From Scandinavium sp051650185 (GTDB taxonomy: Bacteria; Pseudomonadota; Gammaproteobacteria; Enterobacterales; Enterobacteriaceae): DNA of 64,000 bases. The notes under the pieces were generated by a model that saw nothing but the letters and a program-made list of their open reading frames with translations, was not told the origin of the DNA and ran no database searches. This document shows, piece after piece, positions 18,901 through 26,400 of the stretch. The position numbers and the translations under genes are program-made. Within the stretch, counting starts at the first letter, position 1. Every line of letters begins with the position of its first letter. The stretch lies in NCBI RefSeq assembly GCF_051650185.1, contig NZ_JBOFIN010000077.1:38309-102308 (forward strand). Direction: 5' to 3'.

Positions 18901-19658
18901 GTATCACCCGCGGTGTCGGCACCAATATTGATGTTCGCCGTCCCGCCGCCAGCAGACACATTCACGATGCCGAACTGATACAGAATGCGCACCGATGACG
19001 GATCATAGACGGGCAGTTGCATACCTGAAACCGGCGTATCCTCCGCCGGAATAAAGGTCGTCGAATCGTAGACGCTGATAACCTGATAGCTGCCATCGAG
19101 CCCAGGCACTTCAACGTTCAGCTCCTGATCTTGCTGTGGGTTCGCTGGCGCAGGTGAGTAGTTGTATTCGTTAATATTGGCGGCGGTAATTGGCGTGGTC
19201 ACACCCTGCGAGTCGGTAGCCGTTATCTGAATAATGCGATTGCCTTCCGGTGCGCTGGCACCGGGTAGCGCATCAACCACCGCAACAGAAGTCCCGCTGA
19301 CCCCATTACCCGAAGTGAAATCCGGAAACAGCGGTATCGGGCCAAGGATATTCAGCGTAGTGCCCGCCACGTAGTTGTTCGCGCCCGGCGTGCCCGCCAC
19401 GGTGAAGGCATATCCGGTGCTGATAACCTGGTCGAAGTCGTAGTTCGGATCGGTTGGAAACGCATAATCCGGATAGACCGCCGACCACTGGACATCGTCA
19501 GCCAAAGCGAAGTGAGATAACGCAAGCAACATCCCCAGCAGCATAATGCGGCGCTGAGCAGAACGTAGCGACTTCCCTTTTTTCCCGGCAGTAAATTCTG
19601 CGACGGGGATCAACGCTCCTGCGACAGGACTCCAGATCAGGCGATAAATTTTATTCAT
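9981..19658 (-). CDS. Giant type V autotransporter adhesin (3225 residues)
   Basis: A classical self-transporting surface protein. The N-terminus is an extended signal peptide region (MNKIYRLIWSPVAGALIPVAE) followed by the hydrophobic core and AFAL-ADD cleavage area (about residue 54). The passenger is a very long Gly/Asn/Thr/Ser-rich right-handed beta-helix. Its first half has NNGTI-type rungs. Its second half contains several passenger-associated transport repeats (LTADNQYQGGTTV, LGGNNTYAGTTNV, LNGDNAYAGGTEI). The C-terminal barrel begins near residue 2945 (GRFWARYL) and ends in VGMKIRF. Two copies of a module with FWDG and FTTDGYV motifs lie about 640 residues apart. No protease motif was noticed, so it probably stays attached as an adhesin or autoaggregation factor. 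It has its own terminator and is divergent from a GGDEF gene. Confidence 0.95.
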   Translation of the reverse strand: MNKIYRLIWSPVAGALIPVAEFTAGKKGKSLRSAQRRIMLLGMLLALSHFALADDVQWSAVYPDYAFPTDPNYDFDQVISTGYAFTVAGTPGANNYVAGTTLNILGPIPLFPDFTSGNGVSGTSVAVVDALPGASAPEGNRIIQITATDSQGVTTPITAANINEYNYSPAPANPQQDQELNVEVPGLDGSYQVISVYDSTTFIPAEDTPVSGMQLPVYDPSSVRILYQFGIVNVSAGGGTANINIGADTAGDTPISAAMNTLDLLAKESTLARADGGAGEQSAVNWQSDNYIHFRPAAVIANSDQEVTAQSTAYNYSLTLPNYEVGPLGNVRRLADKTFTINSATDIADVNDYLIGQGNYAGKAQIQYWLTAGATVDGEVIDSSVEAQQVYNTIITNLLSQAESTSIDMRYYVWDDRGVHSNNATEGTGDLRVIYANGEGTSGTVTSTGSLAVDGASAVMEALSGGVITNNGAINAWRSSGNSPLPVGMLATDSVAINNGVLNAGLFLEKNGVNQNVNNAGAMGMASQGDSTLTNNGIINIAVTDSATHNAWGMIAAGNTQGSNSATGTIVLTGNSHNTDGHGGGYGVLVGDDATFTNSGNIYLGGSPLTSSGTPAAVNLVGSGDLSAGIFTQSSGAVENSAAGTITILDNVRNAAGMIASGNTGPVTNNGNINVLGQLTSGSAAANYGMYVQDNTGIVTNNGDIQVDGDNNIALSVLALNTDASLTSTNSSAITVGSTGDLGGTDSNPYSYRNYAVYAEGLDGNDATVQLDSTIRLLSAGAIGVHARGDATINIGNDSTLTFENQKQIGYYAWGQGANINISNPTITDSGMADSILFAVDSGAIFTGATTGGAYVLNVNGSGSTGVFANGVDDLNTEDESDDVPTKMSTGAAKITVTGNNAVGVKVTGGAEGTIDDGSIVLAGNNTTAVLVDGRDYGINGDIGETPRATNVTSAAVIGSASGQSGIVGYNVSNLGNLTLNAGANLNLSGTNSSGIVLHDAGIATVNSNVSVSGSGNIGVDIQNSGTLTNNGTISVSGTTGSNNVGVRVQGGGAVVDRLGVVNASGGKAAVQLTGDGAQLTVNGTGNHITAGGDADGVLIDSTGASSFTASDTVIDLTGTGAGINNNASSSNINLNRVTINAANGPAIRTAVTFDAEGTGNILNVSGSGSGFAFMKGDGSATTGNLTIGNGYTINGNGANSVGVLAKTNGTVNSGTNITMGSSAGAAIDATNASSLTNSGNIQTTSNTGSTILAANTGSFTNSGTINSSSTSNSSSLIVLNGTAANRTINNTGTITSQSQNAKVIDASGAANNTVTNSGTLQAASSTAQAILTGSGNDSVTLSGGNTRGEITLGSGSDQFTWNSGVFAGGVTFSGNDGQDRATVGNVDLSQTTHILSQGGTGSTLTLNGTNAGADPAKIGTLTADNTSVATNIGSGWSTLTLDGATTDVRVVNDLTLSGTPVINVNNGATLRTGDSATQSAQATIHNYNISTLGADSLVSFDGALDQTYSGVISGSGGMERINSGDTVLLGNNTYTGNTLIGSNSELTLGAGGTTGSLSTATNITDNGTFTVNRSDAVALNGVISGSGNFHQIGAGVTRLGGNNTYAGTTNVEQGTLLINGVQTGSGLTTVYSGSTLGGNGTIGGDVVFQTGTTIKPGDDNQGNGTGTLTVNGSLTLASDTNSQFQLGQAYQPGGALNDLVQVNGNLTLDGTVNVALTDGGSFLPGVYRLYNYTGLLTNNTLEIGSLPTNFPGRYSVQTNINHEVNLVQNFTLPLNQQQFWDGDILGNNHGPSGTEGNDVVDGGNGYWFSGLGSTSNNWTVSDGDGNAPWADNAFAIFQGLKGNVTVTNAFGQVRTSGMQFTTDGYVVSTDPLNPDSDLAMIFTQIGGNSTPDNTYAAQGQTAADRYFLIRVGDGATGADVTATIDTNLVKNNLDLFDLRLLKTDPGRLILNGDNAYAGGTEIWGGTLQVSKDTSLGDAGTSITISNGAALQSGADFTTDRLIFLDADGGGTLDPYGHTFTPAGVIGGDGDLAVVDTSVGTAGALDLNVANTYKGDTTLTGKNGNGTLTVNANTTGTLGGTANSAVTMTNQARLNFNNSASAQSHVFDVTNSTLAFANSASAGQSNIGLTGGTAIFADSSNAGSAAIIVDATSQTLYSGSADGGTSTTANAGLVAFSGNAQAANASISNQSGGNVTLADSSGKTSIGSLSGAGTVNLGDATLSEGNLNRNDTLSGLISGVGGGLEKVGTGILTLTADNTFTGAASVLKGVLLINGNQSAATGATSVAGNATLGGNGTLGGNVSVVDNGHLAPGSTLGSVGELTMQSLTLASNAQLDFQFGQSGTPGGALNDLLNVNGDLTLDGKLNITQTPGGNFDVGVYRVINYTGALTHRILEIGAAPEAADDLYVQTSIDGQVNLVNRTGYTMRFWDGTGGAGGVLKNNGKIDGGDGVWQNSNGNDNWTTDLTDPGGKFNTRFSDGAFAVFSGEVGNVTVDNSLGAIVISGAQFTTDGYVINDGTITTNTADTLIRVGDGTLAGKGYTATINSVINGSGGLDKADLGTLILTADNQYQGGTTVSDGVLQVAKDSNLGASGTGITLNGGTFRYASAFETSRAWTLSGDGGTLDTNGNNVSLLAAVGGSGDLTKAGDGTLTLTKDSTFEGKTTILNGTLQLGTGGGSGSVTGNIVNLGDLVVNRNNTLDLDGTISGTGDFIQRGSGTTVLNGINTWRGMTLVENGTLLAGGVSRFSANSLHIVSQNGTLDTGGRNQTVAGLVNQGTVNLRGGNVGSTLTVNGDYVGMDGTLKIAAQQHSPGVADKLVINGGTATGRTLLDIDVSQLGEPTTGDGIMVVEALNGATTTAQTTKDAFSIGEQKLIAGAWQYQLYAGNASGAGEDWFLRAGYSPVVPGFDTLPSIVRQADLFVLGTLHQRVGDEQPWRADVPEDQEGRFWARYLTKTVDQHLNDATSSKSHSQYDGMQMGLDLWQNDKWRSGIYTTFMDLDSSVSGNTGMGGGSAYNSTFSSYLGGYATWTDTDGLYVDNVLQYGYHSVDLKSEGSNDTYHPDGNTLTASVEVGKPWQIGDSNWAFEPQAQLVWQWSNFDDTTLNDGVNTKVTVDADSAVIGRLGARLTADYDTNMGKVKPYVRVNYWQELSDGEDGVTYRSGDNSNGKTTLKSSQKFSATEAAVGATWTVTSDVQAYTEVGKTWDNGGDSSLDANLSASVGMKIRF
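11860..12600 (-). repeat. Duplicated passenger module, copy B
   Basis: Encodes a segment from NGDLTLDGKLNITQTPGG through GVYRVINYTG, RFWDG, QFTTDGYV and RVGDG to LILTADNQYQGGT and LQVAKDSNLG. The same order of motifs occurs in the copy at about 13700-14560, so the two look like an ancient internal duplication within the autotransporter. Boundaries are approximate. Confidence 0.5.
13700..14560 (-). repeat. Duplicated passenger module, copy A
   Basis: Encodes NGNLTLDGTVNVALTDGG, GVYRLYNYTG, QFWDGD, QFTTDGYV, RVGDG, LILNGDNAYAGGT and LQVSKDTSLG in the same order as the copy at about 11860-12600. The copies have diverged at the amino-acid level, so this is old duplication rather than recent amplification. 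Confidence 0.5.
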
Positions 19659-19863
19659 ACGTCTTCCATAAAAATCAATAAGTTCGAAAATGGCGAAAAC
19701 GTCATCAGATAACAGGCGGGGATGTTACTTTTTGTAAAAGTAGTACATAGCCAAAGATTCAACGTCTTTAGCGTGTAAAATTTTCAGCCTTCATTGTGGT
19801 GGCTATTTGAGTGAAACCGAGGCTTCAACTATCCTCATCAGTAACAAAATCTGGAGCCTTTTC

Positions 19864-20970
19864 ATGGATATCAAGCACGGAACACGAGAAATAACGATTG
19901 CCAGCGTCAAGGGGTATCTCTGGTTTCTGTGCCTGAATATTATCTTTGGCGCGTGGCTGGTGATGCGGGTTTATGGCGGCGGCATGATCCTGCTTGAGAC
20001 CAGCGACTATGCTTATACGCTGATTGCGGTGATGGTCTTTTCGGTGATTAACATGCTGCTCACCTTGCGGCTTCGCGAGAACATCAACAAAGGCCTGTAC
20101 CGAAAATGCCTGCCGGGTATCGTGCTGGTGTTCAGCATTCTGTGGTCGATCATTTTTTATAACCTGCTGAATGACTTTAGCCAGCCGACCATCACCATGG
20201 TGATTCTGGTGATCATCCTGCTGCCCGCCACCATTACGTTCTATCTTTCCGCCCGATTGCTGGCGCTGTTCACCGCGCCCATCATTTTCTCGCTGATTTA
20301 CGGCGAACTCCTCTCGCCGGTGAAATTTACTCTGATTCAGGGTATTGGCGCGGTCATCATTTTGGCAGTGGTGCTTTCCGCTCGCTACATCCTGCTGGAG
20401 TCCTGGCTTCGCACCCAGCGCAGCGAATATGAAAAAAGCCTGTTGATCAAAAAACTGGTCAAGCTGGCGAACTATGACACCTTAACCGGCCTGTTCAACC
20501 GCCGCAGCTTCGCGGACTATTTCACGCAAAGCATTCAGCAGCTTGGACAAACCCGAAAATCGCTGTTTCTGATCGTGTTAGATATCGATTTCTTCAAGCA
20601 GTACAACGACATTTACGGCCATGTTGAAGGAGATAAATGCCTCGTTCAGGTGTCCCGCTGCATCGAACAATCGCTACGTAAAGCCAGCGATGCCGCGTTC
20701 CGTTACGGGGGTGAAGAGTTTGTGGTGCTGGCGGTATGCGACGGAATGCCCAACGCCGTCACTATCGCCAAACGCATACAGCAGGCCATTTCCGATACAC
20801 GCGTACGCCATGCCGGATCAACGGTTTCTGATCGGGTGACTGTGAGTCAGGGCATTGCAGAATGGCAACCGGGCATGTCGCTTGATTTGTTGCTGGAGTC
20901 GGCTGATAAAGCGCTTTATCAGGCTAAACGCGAGGGCCGTAACCGTATAAGCCAGGCAACAACACCTTGA
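19864..20970 (+). CDS. Membrane-bound GGDEF diguanylate cyclase
   Basis: A 368-residue inner-membrane protein that would make c-di-GMP from two GTP. About six hydrophobic helices fill residues 20-190, then a short linker leads to a complete GGDEF domain with the active-site sequence RYGGEEF (GGEEF at 282-286, a functional variant) and the metal/GTP residues in LDIDFFKQYND. The inhibitory I-site, normally RxxD, reads KASD at 273-276 (preceded by Arg272), so product inhibition may be weakened. The start ATG at 19864 has GGAG 7 nt upstream; a longer TTG-initiated reading is less likely. It is transcribed divergently from the giant autotransporter gene across about 205 bp, which suggests a regulatory link to surface adhesion. 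The sensed signal is unknown. Confidence 0.9.
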   Translation: MDIKHGTREITIASVKGYLWFLCLNIIFGAWLVMRVYGGGMILLETSDYAYTLIAVMVFSVINMLLTLRLRENINKGLYRKCLPGIVLVFSILWSIIFYNLLNDFSQPTITMVILVIILLPATITFYLSARLLALFTAPIIFSLIYGELLSPVKFTLIQGIGAVIILAVVLSARYILLESWLRTQRSEYEKSLLIKKLVKLANYDTLTGLFNRRSFADYFTQSIQQLGQTRKSLFLIVLDIDFFKQYNDIYGHVEGDKCLVQVSRCIEQSLRKASDAAFRYGGEEFVVLAVCDGMPNAVTIAKRIQQAISDTRVRHAGSTVSDRVTVSQGIAEWQPGMSLDLLLESADKALYQAKREGRNRISQATTP

Positions 20971-21209
20971 TTTATATCATATACATGGGCAACTTTTCGG
21001 TTTTCCCTTTCCTTTCACGCAACTGACGCCCGCTTACATGAGTAATGACGGGCGGTAGCGATATATTCTGCTTTTTTATCACTCGAACAGGAAAATTTAT
21101 CATTCTGGCCTACACTAGTCGTGTAAATATGTAGTTATAAAAAGAATCACTTATTCACAGTTGTTTTACATAATACCTTTTCGATCGCACTCCTCATGAG
21201 GCTAACAAG

Positions 21210-23186
21210 ATGAGACTGAATGCCATTGTTAAAAGCCTGGCGCTTGCAGGGATGTTAACCACGGTTACAGCGCCTGCCTTTGCACAGGTAGAGCCAAAAG
21301 ATGCTACCGCGGCGACAAAACAAGCCAACGATGCCCTCTACAACCAACTGCCGTTCTCTGATAACACCGACTTCACCAACGCGCACAAAGGCTTTATCGC
21401 CGCGCTGCCGCAGGAGGTTCTCAAAGGTGAGCAGGGCAACGTCATCTGGGATCCGGCTAAATACGCCTTCATCAAAGAAGGCGAAAAAGCCCCTGACACT
21501 GTCAACCCAAGCCTGTGGCGTCAGTCGCAGTTGATCAACATCAGCGGGCTGTTTGAAGTCACCGACGGCGTCTACCAGATTCGTAACCTCGATTTGTCGA
21601 ATATGACCATCATCGAGGGTAAAGAAGGCATCACCGTGGTTGACCCATTGGTGTCTGCGGAAACCGCCAAAGCCGGGATGGATCTTTACTTTAAAAACCG
21701 CGGTAAAAAACCGATCGTTGCGGTTATCTACACCCATAGCCACATTGACCACTATGGCGGTGTGCGCGGCGTGATTGATGAAGCCGACGTTAAAGCCGGC
21801 AAAGTGAAAATTTATGCCCCAACCGGATTTATGGATGCCGCCGTTGCAGAAAACGTCATGGCAGGTAACGTAATGAGCCGTCGCGCAAGTTACATGTACG
21901 GCAACCTGCTGAAACCTGATGCCAAAGGCCAGGTCGGTGCCGGTCTGGGGACCACCACCTCTGCGGGTACGGTGACCCTGATTGCGCCAACCAACATCAT
22001 CGAGAAAGACGGTCAGAAAGAAGTCATTGACGGTCTGACCTATGACTTCATGCTGGCGCCGGGCTCCGAAGCGCCGTCTGAAATGCTGTGGTATATCGAA
22101 GAGAAAAAACTCATCGAAACCGCAGAAGACGTGACGCACACCCTGCACAACACCTACTCCCTGCGCGGCGCGAAAATTCGTGAACCGCTGCCGTGGTCGA
22201 AATACATCAACGAAGCCATTGTTCGTTGGGGCGACAAAGCGGAAGTGCTGATGGCGCAACACCACTGGCCGACCTGGGGTAACGACAACATCAACAAACT
22301 GCTGAAATCGCAGCGTGACCTGTACCGTTACATCAACGACCAGACGCTGCGTATGGCAAACGAAGGCCTGACCCGCGACGAAATCGCCGCTAAGTTCAAG
22401 CTGCCACCAGACCTCGCGAATACCTGGGCCAACCGTGGCTACTACGGTTCCGTCAGCCATGACGTCAAAGCCACCTACGTGTTGTACCTCGGCTGGTTTG
22501 ACGGCAACCCGGCAACCCTCGACGAACTGCCACCGGAAGATGCCGCGAAGAAATACGTCGATTACATGGGCGGCGCGGATGCCATCCTGAAGAAAGCGAA
22601 AACCGACTACGACCAGGGTAACTACCGCTGGGTAGCGCAGGTGGTCAGCAAAGTGGTGTTCGCCGATCCGAGCAACCAGGAGGCGAAAAACCTCGAAGCT
22701 GACGCGCTGGAACAGCTGGGTTACCAGGCAGAATCAGGCCCATGGCGTAACTTCTACCTGAGCGGTGCGCAGGAATTGCGTAACGGTGTGGTAAAAGCGG
22801 CTACGCCGAATACCGCAAGCCCGGATACCGTCCGTGCGATGACGCCGGAAATGTTCTTCGACTATCTGGCGGTTCACGTTAACGGCGAGAAAGCCGCAGG
22901 CAAAACGGCCGTGCTGAACTTCGACTTCACCGATACCGGCGACAAGTACAAGCTTGAGCTGGAAAACGGGGTGCTGAACCACACGGCTAATGCGCAGTCT
23001 GATAAAGCCGATGCGACCATTACCCTTTCTCGCGATACGCTGAACAAAATCGTGCTGAAAGAAGAGACGCTGCAGCAGGCCAAAGACAAAGGTGACGTCA
23101 AAATCACCGGCGACGCAGGCAAGCTGGATGAACTGCTGAACTCAATGGATAAATTCGAGTTCTGGTTCAACATCGTCACGCCATAA
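21210..23186 (+). CDS. Periplasmic linear primary-alkylsulfatase (SdsA1/YjcS family)
   Basis: A 658-residue exported enzyme that hydrolyses alkyl sulfates such as dodecyl sulfate to alcohol and sulfate. A signal peptide covers residues 1-25 (ending APAFA). The metallo-beta-lactamase domain has the zinc motif THSHIDH (His176, His178, Asp180, His181) and later ligand-type runs ETAEDVTHTLHN and APGSEAPSE. The C-terminal third contains the family's dimerisation and SCP2-like regions (LGYQAESGPWRNFYLSGAQELR is also nearly the same in E. coli YjcS). Length matches YjcS (about 661 residues), and from memory the identity looks clearly above half. It is a single-gene unit: GAGG lies 8 nt before the start and a strong terminator follows 11 bp after the stop. 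Confidence 0.92.
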   Translation: MRLNAIVKSLALAGMLTTVTAPAFAQVEPKDATAATKQANDALYNQLPFSDNTDFTNAHKGFIAALPQEVLKGEQGNVIWDPAKYAFIKEGEKAPDTVNPSLWRQSQLINISGLFEVTDGVYQIRNLDLSNMTIIEGKEGITVVDPLVSAETAKAGMDLYFKNRGKKPIVAVIYTHSHIDHYGGVRGVIDEADVKAGKVKIYAPTGFMDAAVAENVMAGNVMSRRASYMYGNLLKPDAKGQVGAGLGTTTSAGTVTLIAPTNIIEKDGQKEVIDGLTYDFMLAPGSEAPSEMLWYIEEKKLIETAEDVTHTLHNTYSLRGAKIREPLPWSKYINEAIVRWGDKAEVLMAQHHWPTWGNDNINKLLKSQRDLYRYINDQTLRMANEGLTRDEIAAKFKLPPDLANTWANRGYYGSVSHDVKATYVLYLGWFDGNPATLDELPPEDAAKKYVDYMGGADAILKKAKTDYDQGNYRWVAQVVSKVVFADPSNQEAKNLEADALEQLGYQAESGPWRNFYLSGAQELRNGVVKAATPNTASPDTVRAMTPEMFFDYLAVHVNGEKAAGKTAVLNFDFTDTGDKYKLELENGVLNHTANAQSDKADATITLSRDTLNKIVLKEETLQQAKDKGDVKITGDAGKLDELLNSMDKFEFWFNIVTP

Positions 23187-23197
23187 TCCCTGCCCTT

Positions 23198-23229
23198 CCC
23201 CTGCGAAGCCCTTCGCAGGGGATTTTTTT
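23198..23229 (+). terminator. Strong rho-independent terminator after the alkylsulfatase gene
   Basis: Perfect 11-bp arms CCCCTGCGAAG and CTTCGCAGGGG with a 2-nt centre are followed by A and seven Ts. This separates the alkylsulfatase gene from the giant exoprotein operon. Confidence 0.9.
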
Positions 23230-23411
23230 ACACCGCTACAAACCCATCACATTTTTGTATCTTTTTTTTCACCCACTCTAAGGCAAATTCCGCCATTCCT
23301 GCTTAGGATTAAAAAAGGCGGATACTCGCTGCTTTTACCCCGATAAGACCCTGTTAACGCTGTGTATTTATCGTTGTTGCAACGTCGTGCTGAGCTGAGT
23401 TGGGTACCTGA

Positions 23412-26400
23412 ATGACAATGAATGAAAGATTGCGCGCGCTGAGTCCGCGCCGCCACCGTTTTGCTCTGGAAGCACGCCAGCTGTTTGATGGCGCGGCGGT
23501 CACGGAAACGGCGCACCACGCGGATACTGACACGCTGCATCACGACAGCGTTGCCGAAGCGCCAAAAGCGATCACCGTCGCCCCCCCTGCCCCAAAAGCG
23601 GTTTCCGCGGCACCTGCCGAAGTCTACGTTGTCGACAGCCATATTCAGAACTGGCAATCGCTCGTCAGCCAGCTGCCGCAGGGCAGCAAAGTCGTGGTGT
23701 TAAACGACAACAGCTCGGGCCTCGATCAGATCAACAAGGCGCTACAGGGCAGCGAGAACATTCAGGCAATCCATATTCTCAGCCATGGCGCGTCCGACAC
23801 GCTGGGTCTGGGAAGCGACACGCTTACCGCGCAAAACCTGGCGAAGTACAGCCAGCAGCTCAACACGCTCGGCAGCCACCTCAGCGCTGACGGCGATATT
23901 CTTCTTTATGGCTGTGATATCAGCTCGCGCGACACGGCGCTCGTAACCCGCATTGCCAGCCTCACTCAGGCAGATGTTGCCTCCTCGACAGATATGACAG
24001 GGTCTGCCGCACTCGGCGGAGACTGGGTGCTGGAAAGCCATATTGGCACTATTGATACCCGAAGCCTGGCGCTGGACTATGACCGTCTGCTGGAGGTCCC
24101 CGAAGTCCGCACCAGCAGCAGCGGGCTCACGGTTTCCGAACCCACTGTGCTTAACCCTGGGGCAGAACGCGGGCAGCTTAGCGGCTGGCAGGTGACCGCC
24201 ACCGATGACAGCGTCACCGTCAGCATCAGCGTCCGTGATACCACGCTTGGCAGCCTGAGTGATGGCACTCATCAGGGCTCAACGCTGAGCTTCACCGGCA
24301 CGGCGGCTCAGGCGCAGAACTGGCTTAACTCGTTGACGTTCACCGCAGCAGATATCGAAACCGGTAAAACATCAGCCTCCACGTTTTTAGACGTCAATAT
24401 CAGCAGCGAGTCCGGCTCTTCGGCCAGCGAACTGGGCATCACCATTACCCCCGCCAACGATCCCACAACGGTTCCGGACGGTACGCTCTCTGTGCGTGAA
24501 AATGGCAGCACCACCATCGACACGAGTGCGCTGAATGCTCAGGACAGCGATGTCACCGCAGGTGGGCAAACGTGGAGCCAGGTGGTGTACGAACTGAGCG
24601 CCATGCCGCAGTACGGCTACCTGACGCTTAACGGGCAGCGGCTCGGCGTCGGGTCTGTCTTTACGCAGCAGGATGTGATCAGTGGACGTCTGCAATACGT
24701 GCATACCGCCACCGGCGCGACGCAGAACAGCAGCGATAACTTCACCGCCGTCGTCAACGATGGCGCTACACCTGCCAGCGCCTCAGAGTCGGTCACCGTC
24801 ACGCTGAACGTCGCCCCGGTGAACCAGCCGCCGACCGTCAGCGGCGAAGGGCTGGTGTATGAAGGCCAGCCTGCGAATGCAACGGATACCGGCAACGTCG
24901 GGCAGTACATCACCGCAGACGGCGGTGGCGATCCGCAGGACACAAATTTAACCCTGACCATTACCTCGCTGCCCACGCACGGTACGCTCTATTTTCGCGG
25001 TCAACCGGTCACCATTGGGCAAACGTTCAGCTACGCCGACAAACAATATCTGACCTATCAAAACTACGGGGAAGAAGGCGTCACGCAGGATGACTTTGGC
25101 ATCCGCGTCACCGATAACGGCGGCGGAACGGGCACGCCAGCCAGCAGCGACGGCGTGATTACGCTTGATGTGCGCCCGGTGAATGACGAACCGGTCATCG
25201 ATCCGGACATGACCAGTAACGGCGCGGTGGATGACAGCAATGCCACCCTGGTGCTGACGCCGGGCATGATCAACGCCACCGACGCCGACTCCTCCCCCGG
25301 CAGCATCAGTTTTATCGTTGATACCACCAACATGACGCACGGCTACCTGACGGTGAACGGCGAGCGCGTGCAGAATGGCGACAGCTTTACCTTACAGGAC
25401 GTGCTGGACGGCAAAGTGGTCTATCACCAGTACGCCGATGCGGATTTCGACGGCCAGCAGGACAGCTTTGATTTTGTGGTGATCGACCACTCCGAAAGCC
25501 GCTACTGGGACAGCGAAGGCAACCCGCACGATCGCAACGGCGGGATCTGGGACGGCACCGAGCCCGATTCGTCGGTCACCCATTTCCGCTTTACCGTCGA
25601 CCTGATTGACACCAACCAGACCAACGGCCAGCTTGAGCCACCGCCGGGAGACGTACCGGTTATCGACCCCCAGGTGACTATCGGCGATCCCGATTATTTC
25701 GGTGATAACGTCAATAATCCCGGCAGCACCTCGCACGGCAGTTTTAGCGAAGGCGGGACGCTAACCCTCTCAGGCGACAGCACCAACACCACAAATCCTG
25801 GCATGACTTATACCGTCAGCGGCATCCCGGAAAACCAGGTCGTCTATACCTTTGAAGGCTTCAATACCCCGGGCCTGACGCTGCAAAAATCCGACAGCAA
25901 CGGCGGCTGGATAACCATTCAGCCGTATGGCTCGTTCACCCAGGCCGACCTCAATGACGGCTTGATCCGCATCGTGCACGACGGCAATGAAACCTTCCAT
26001 TTCCAGGCCACCTTCTCAGTATCGGCGGGATTAGTCGGGCTGGACAGCAACGGCAACCCGCTCGATGACGCCTGGCATCCTGTTATCGACATCTACGTCA
26101 CGCCGGTAAACGATGCGCCAGACGCCAGCGGCACAACGCAGGCGGTTATCAAAGAAGGTGACACGCTGCCCATCACCACTGGGCTGATTTCGATAACCGA
26201 CCCGGATGACGCCAACAGCGGCTCGCCGTGGGAAACCAGCCCTACGCTTGATGGCAATACCAACTACGCGCTGAACAATGCCGCCAGTGGCGCAGACGCC
26301 CTGAAATTTATTATCGAAAGCCTGCCGCAGGGCGGCTCGTTGCAATACCTGAGCAACGGGACCTGGATCACGCTGACGCAGGCGGATATCGGTAACACAC

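Noticed and set aside
21028..21055. Hairpin CGCCCG...CGGGCG after the GGDEF gene
   Set aside because: It has only a 6-bp stem, a long loop and no T-run within the expected distance on either strand, so it is not reported as a terminator.
21255..22460. 401-codon open frame on the minus strand
   Set aside because: Antisense to the alkylsulfatase, which has clear catalytic motifs and a signal peptide. The antisense product looks like nothing known.
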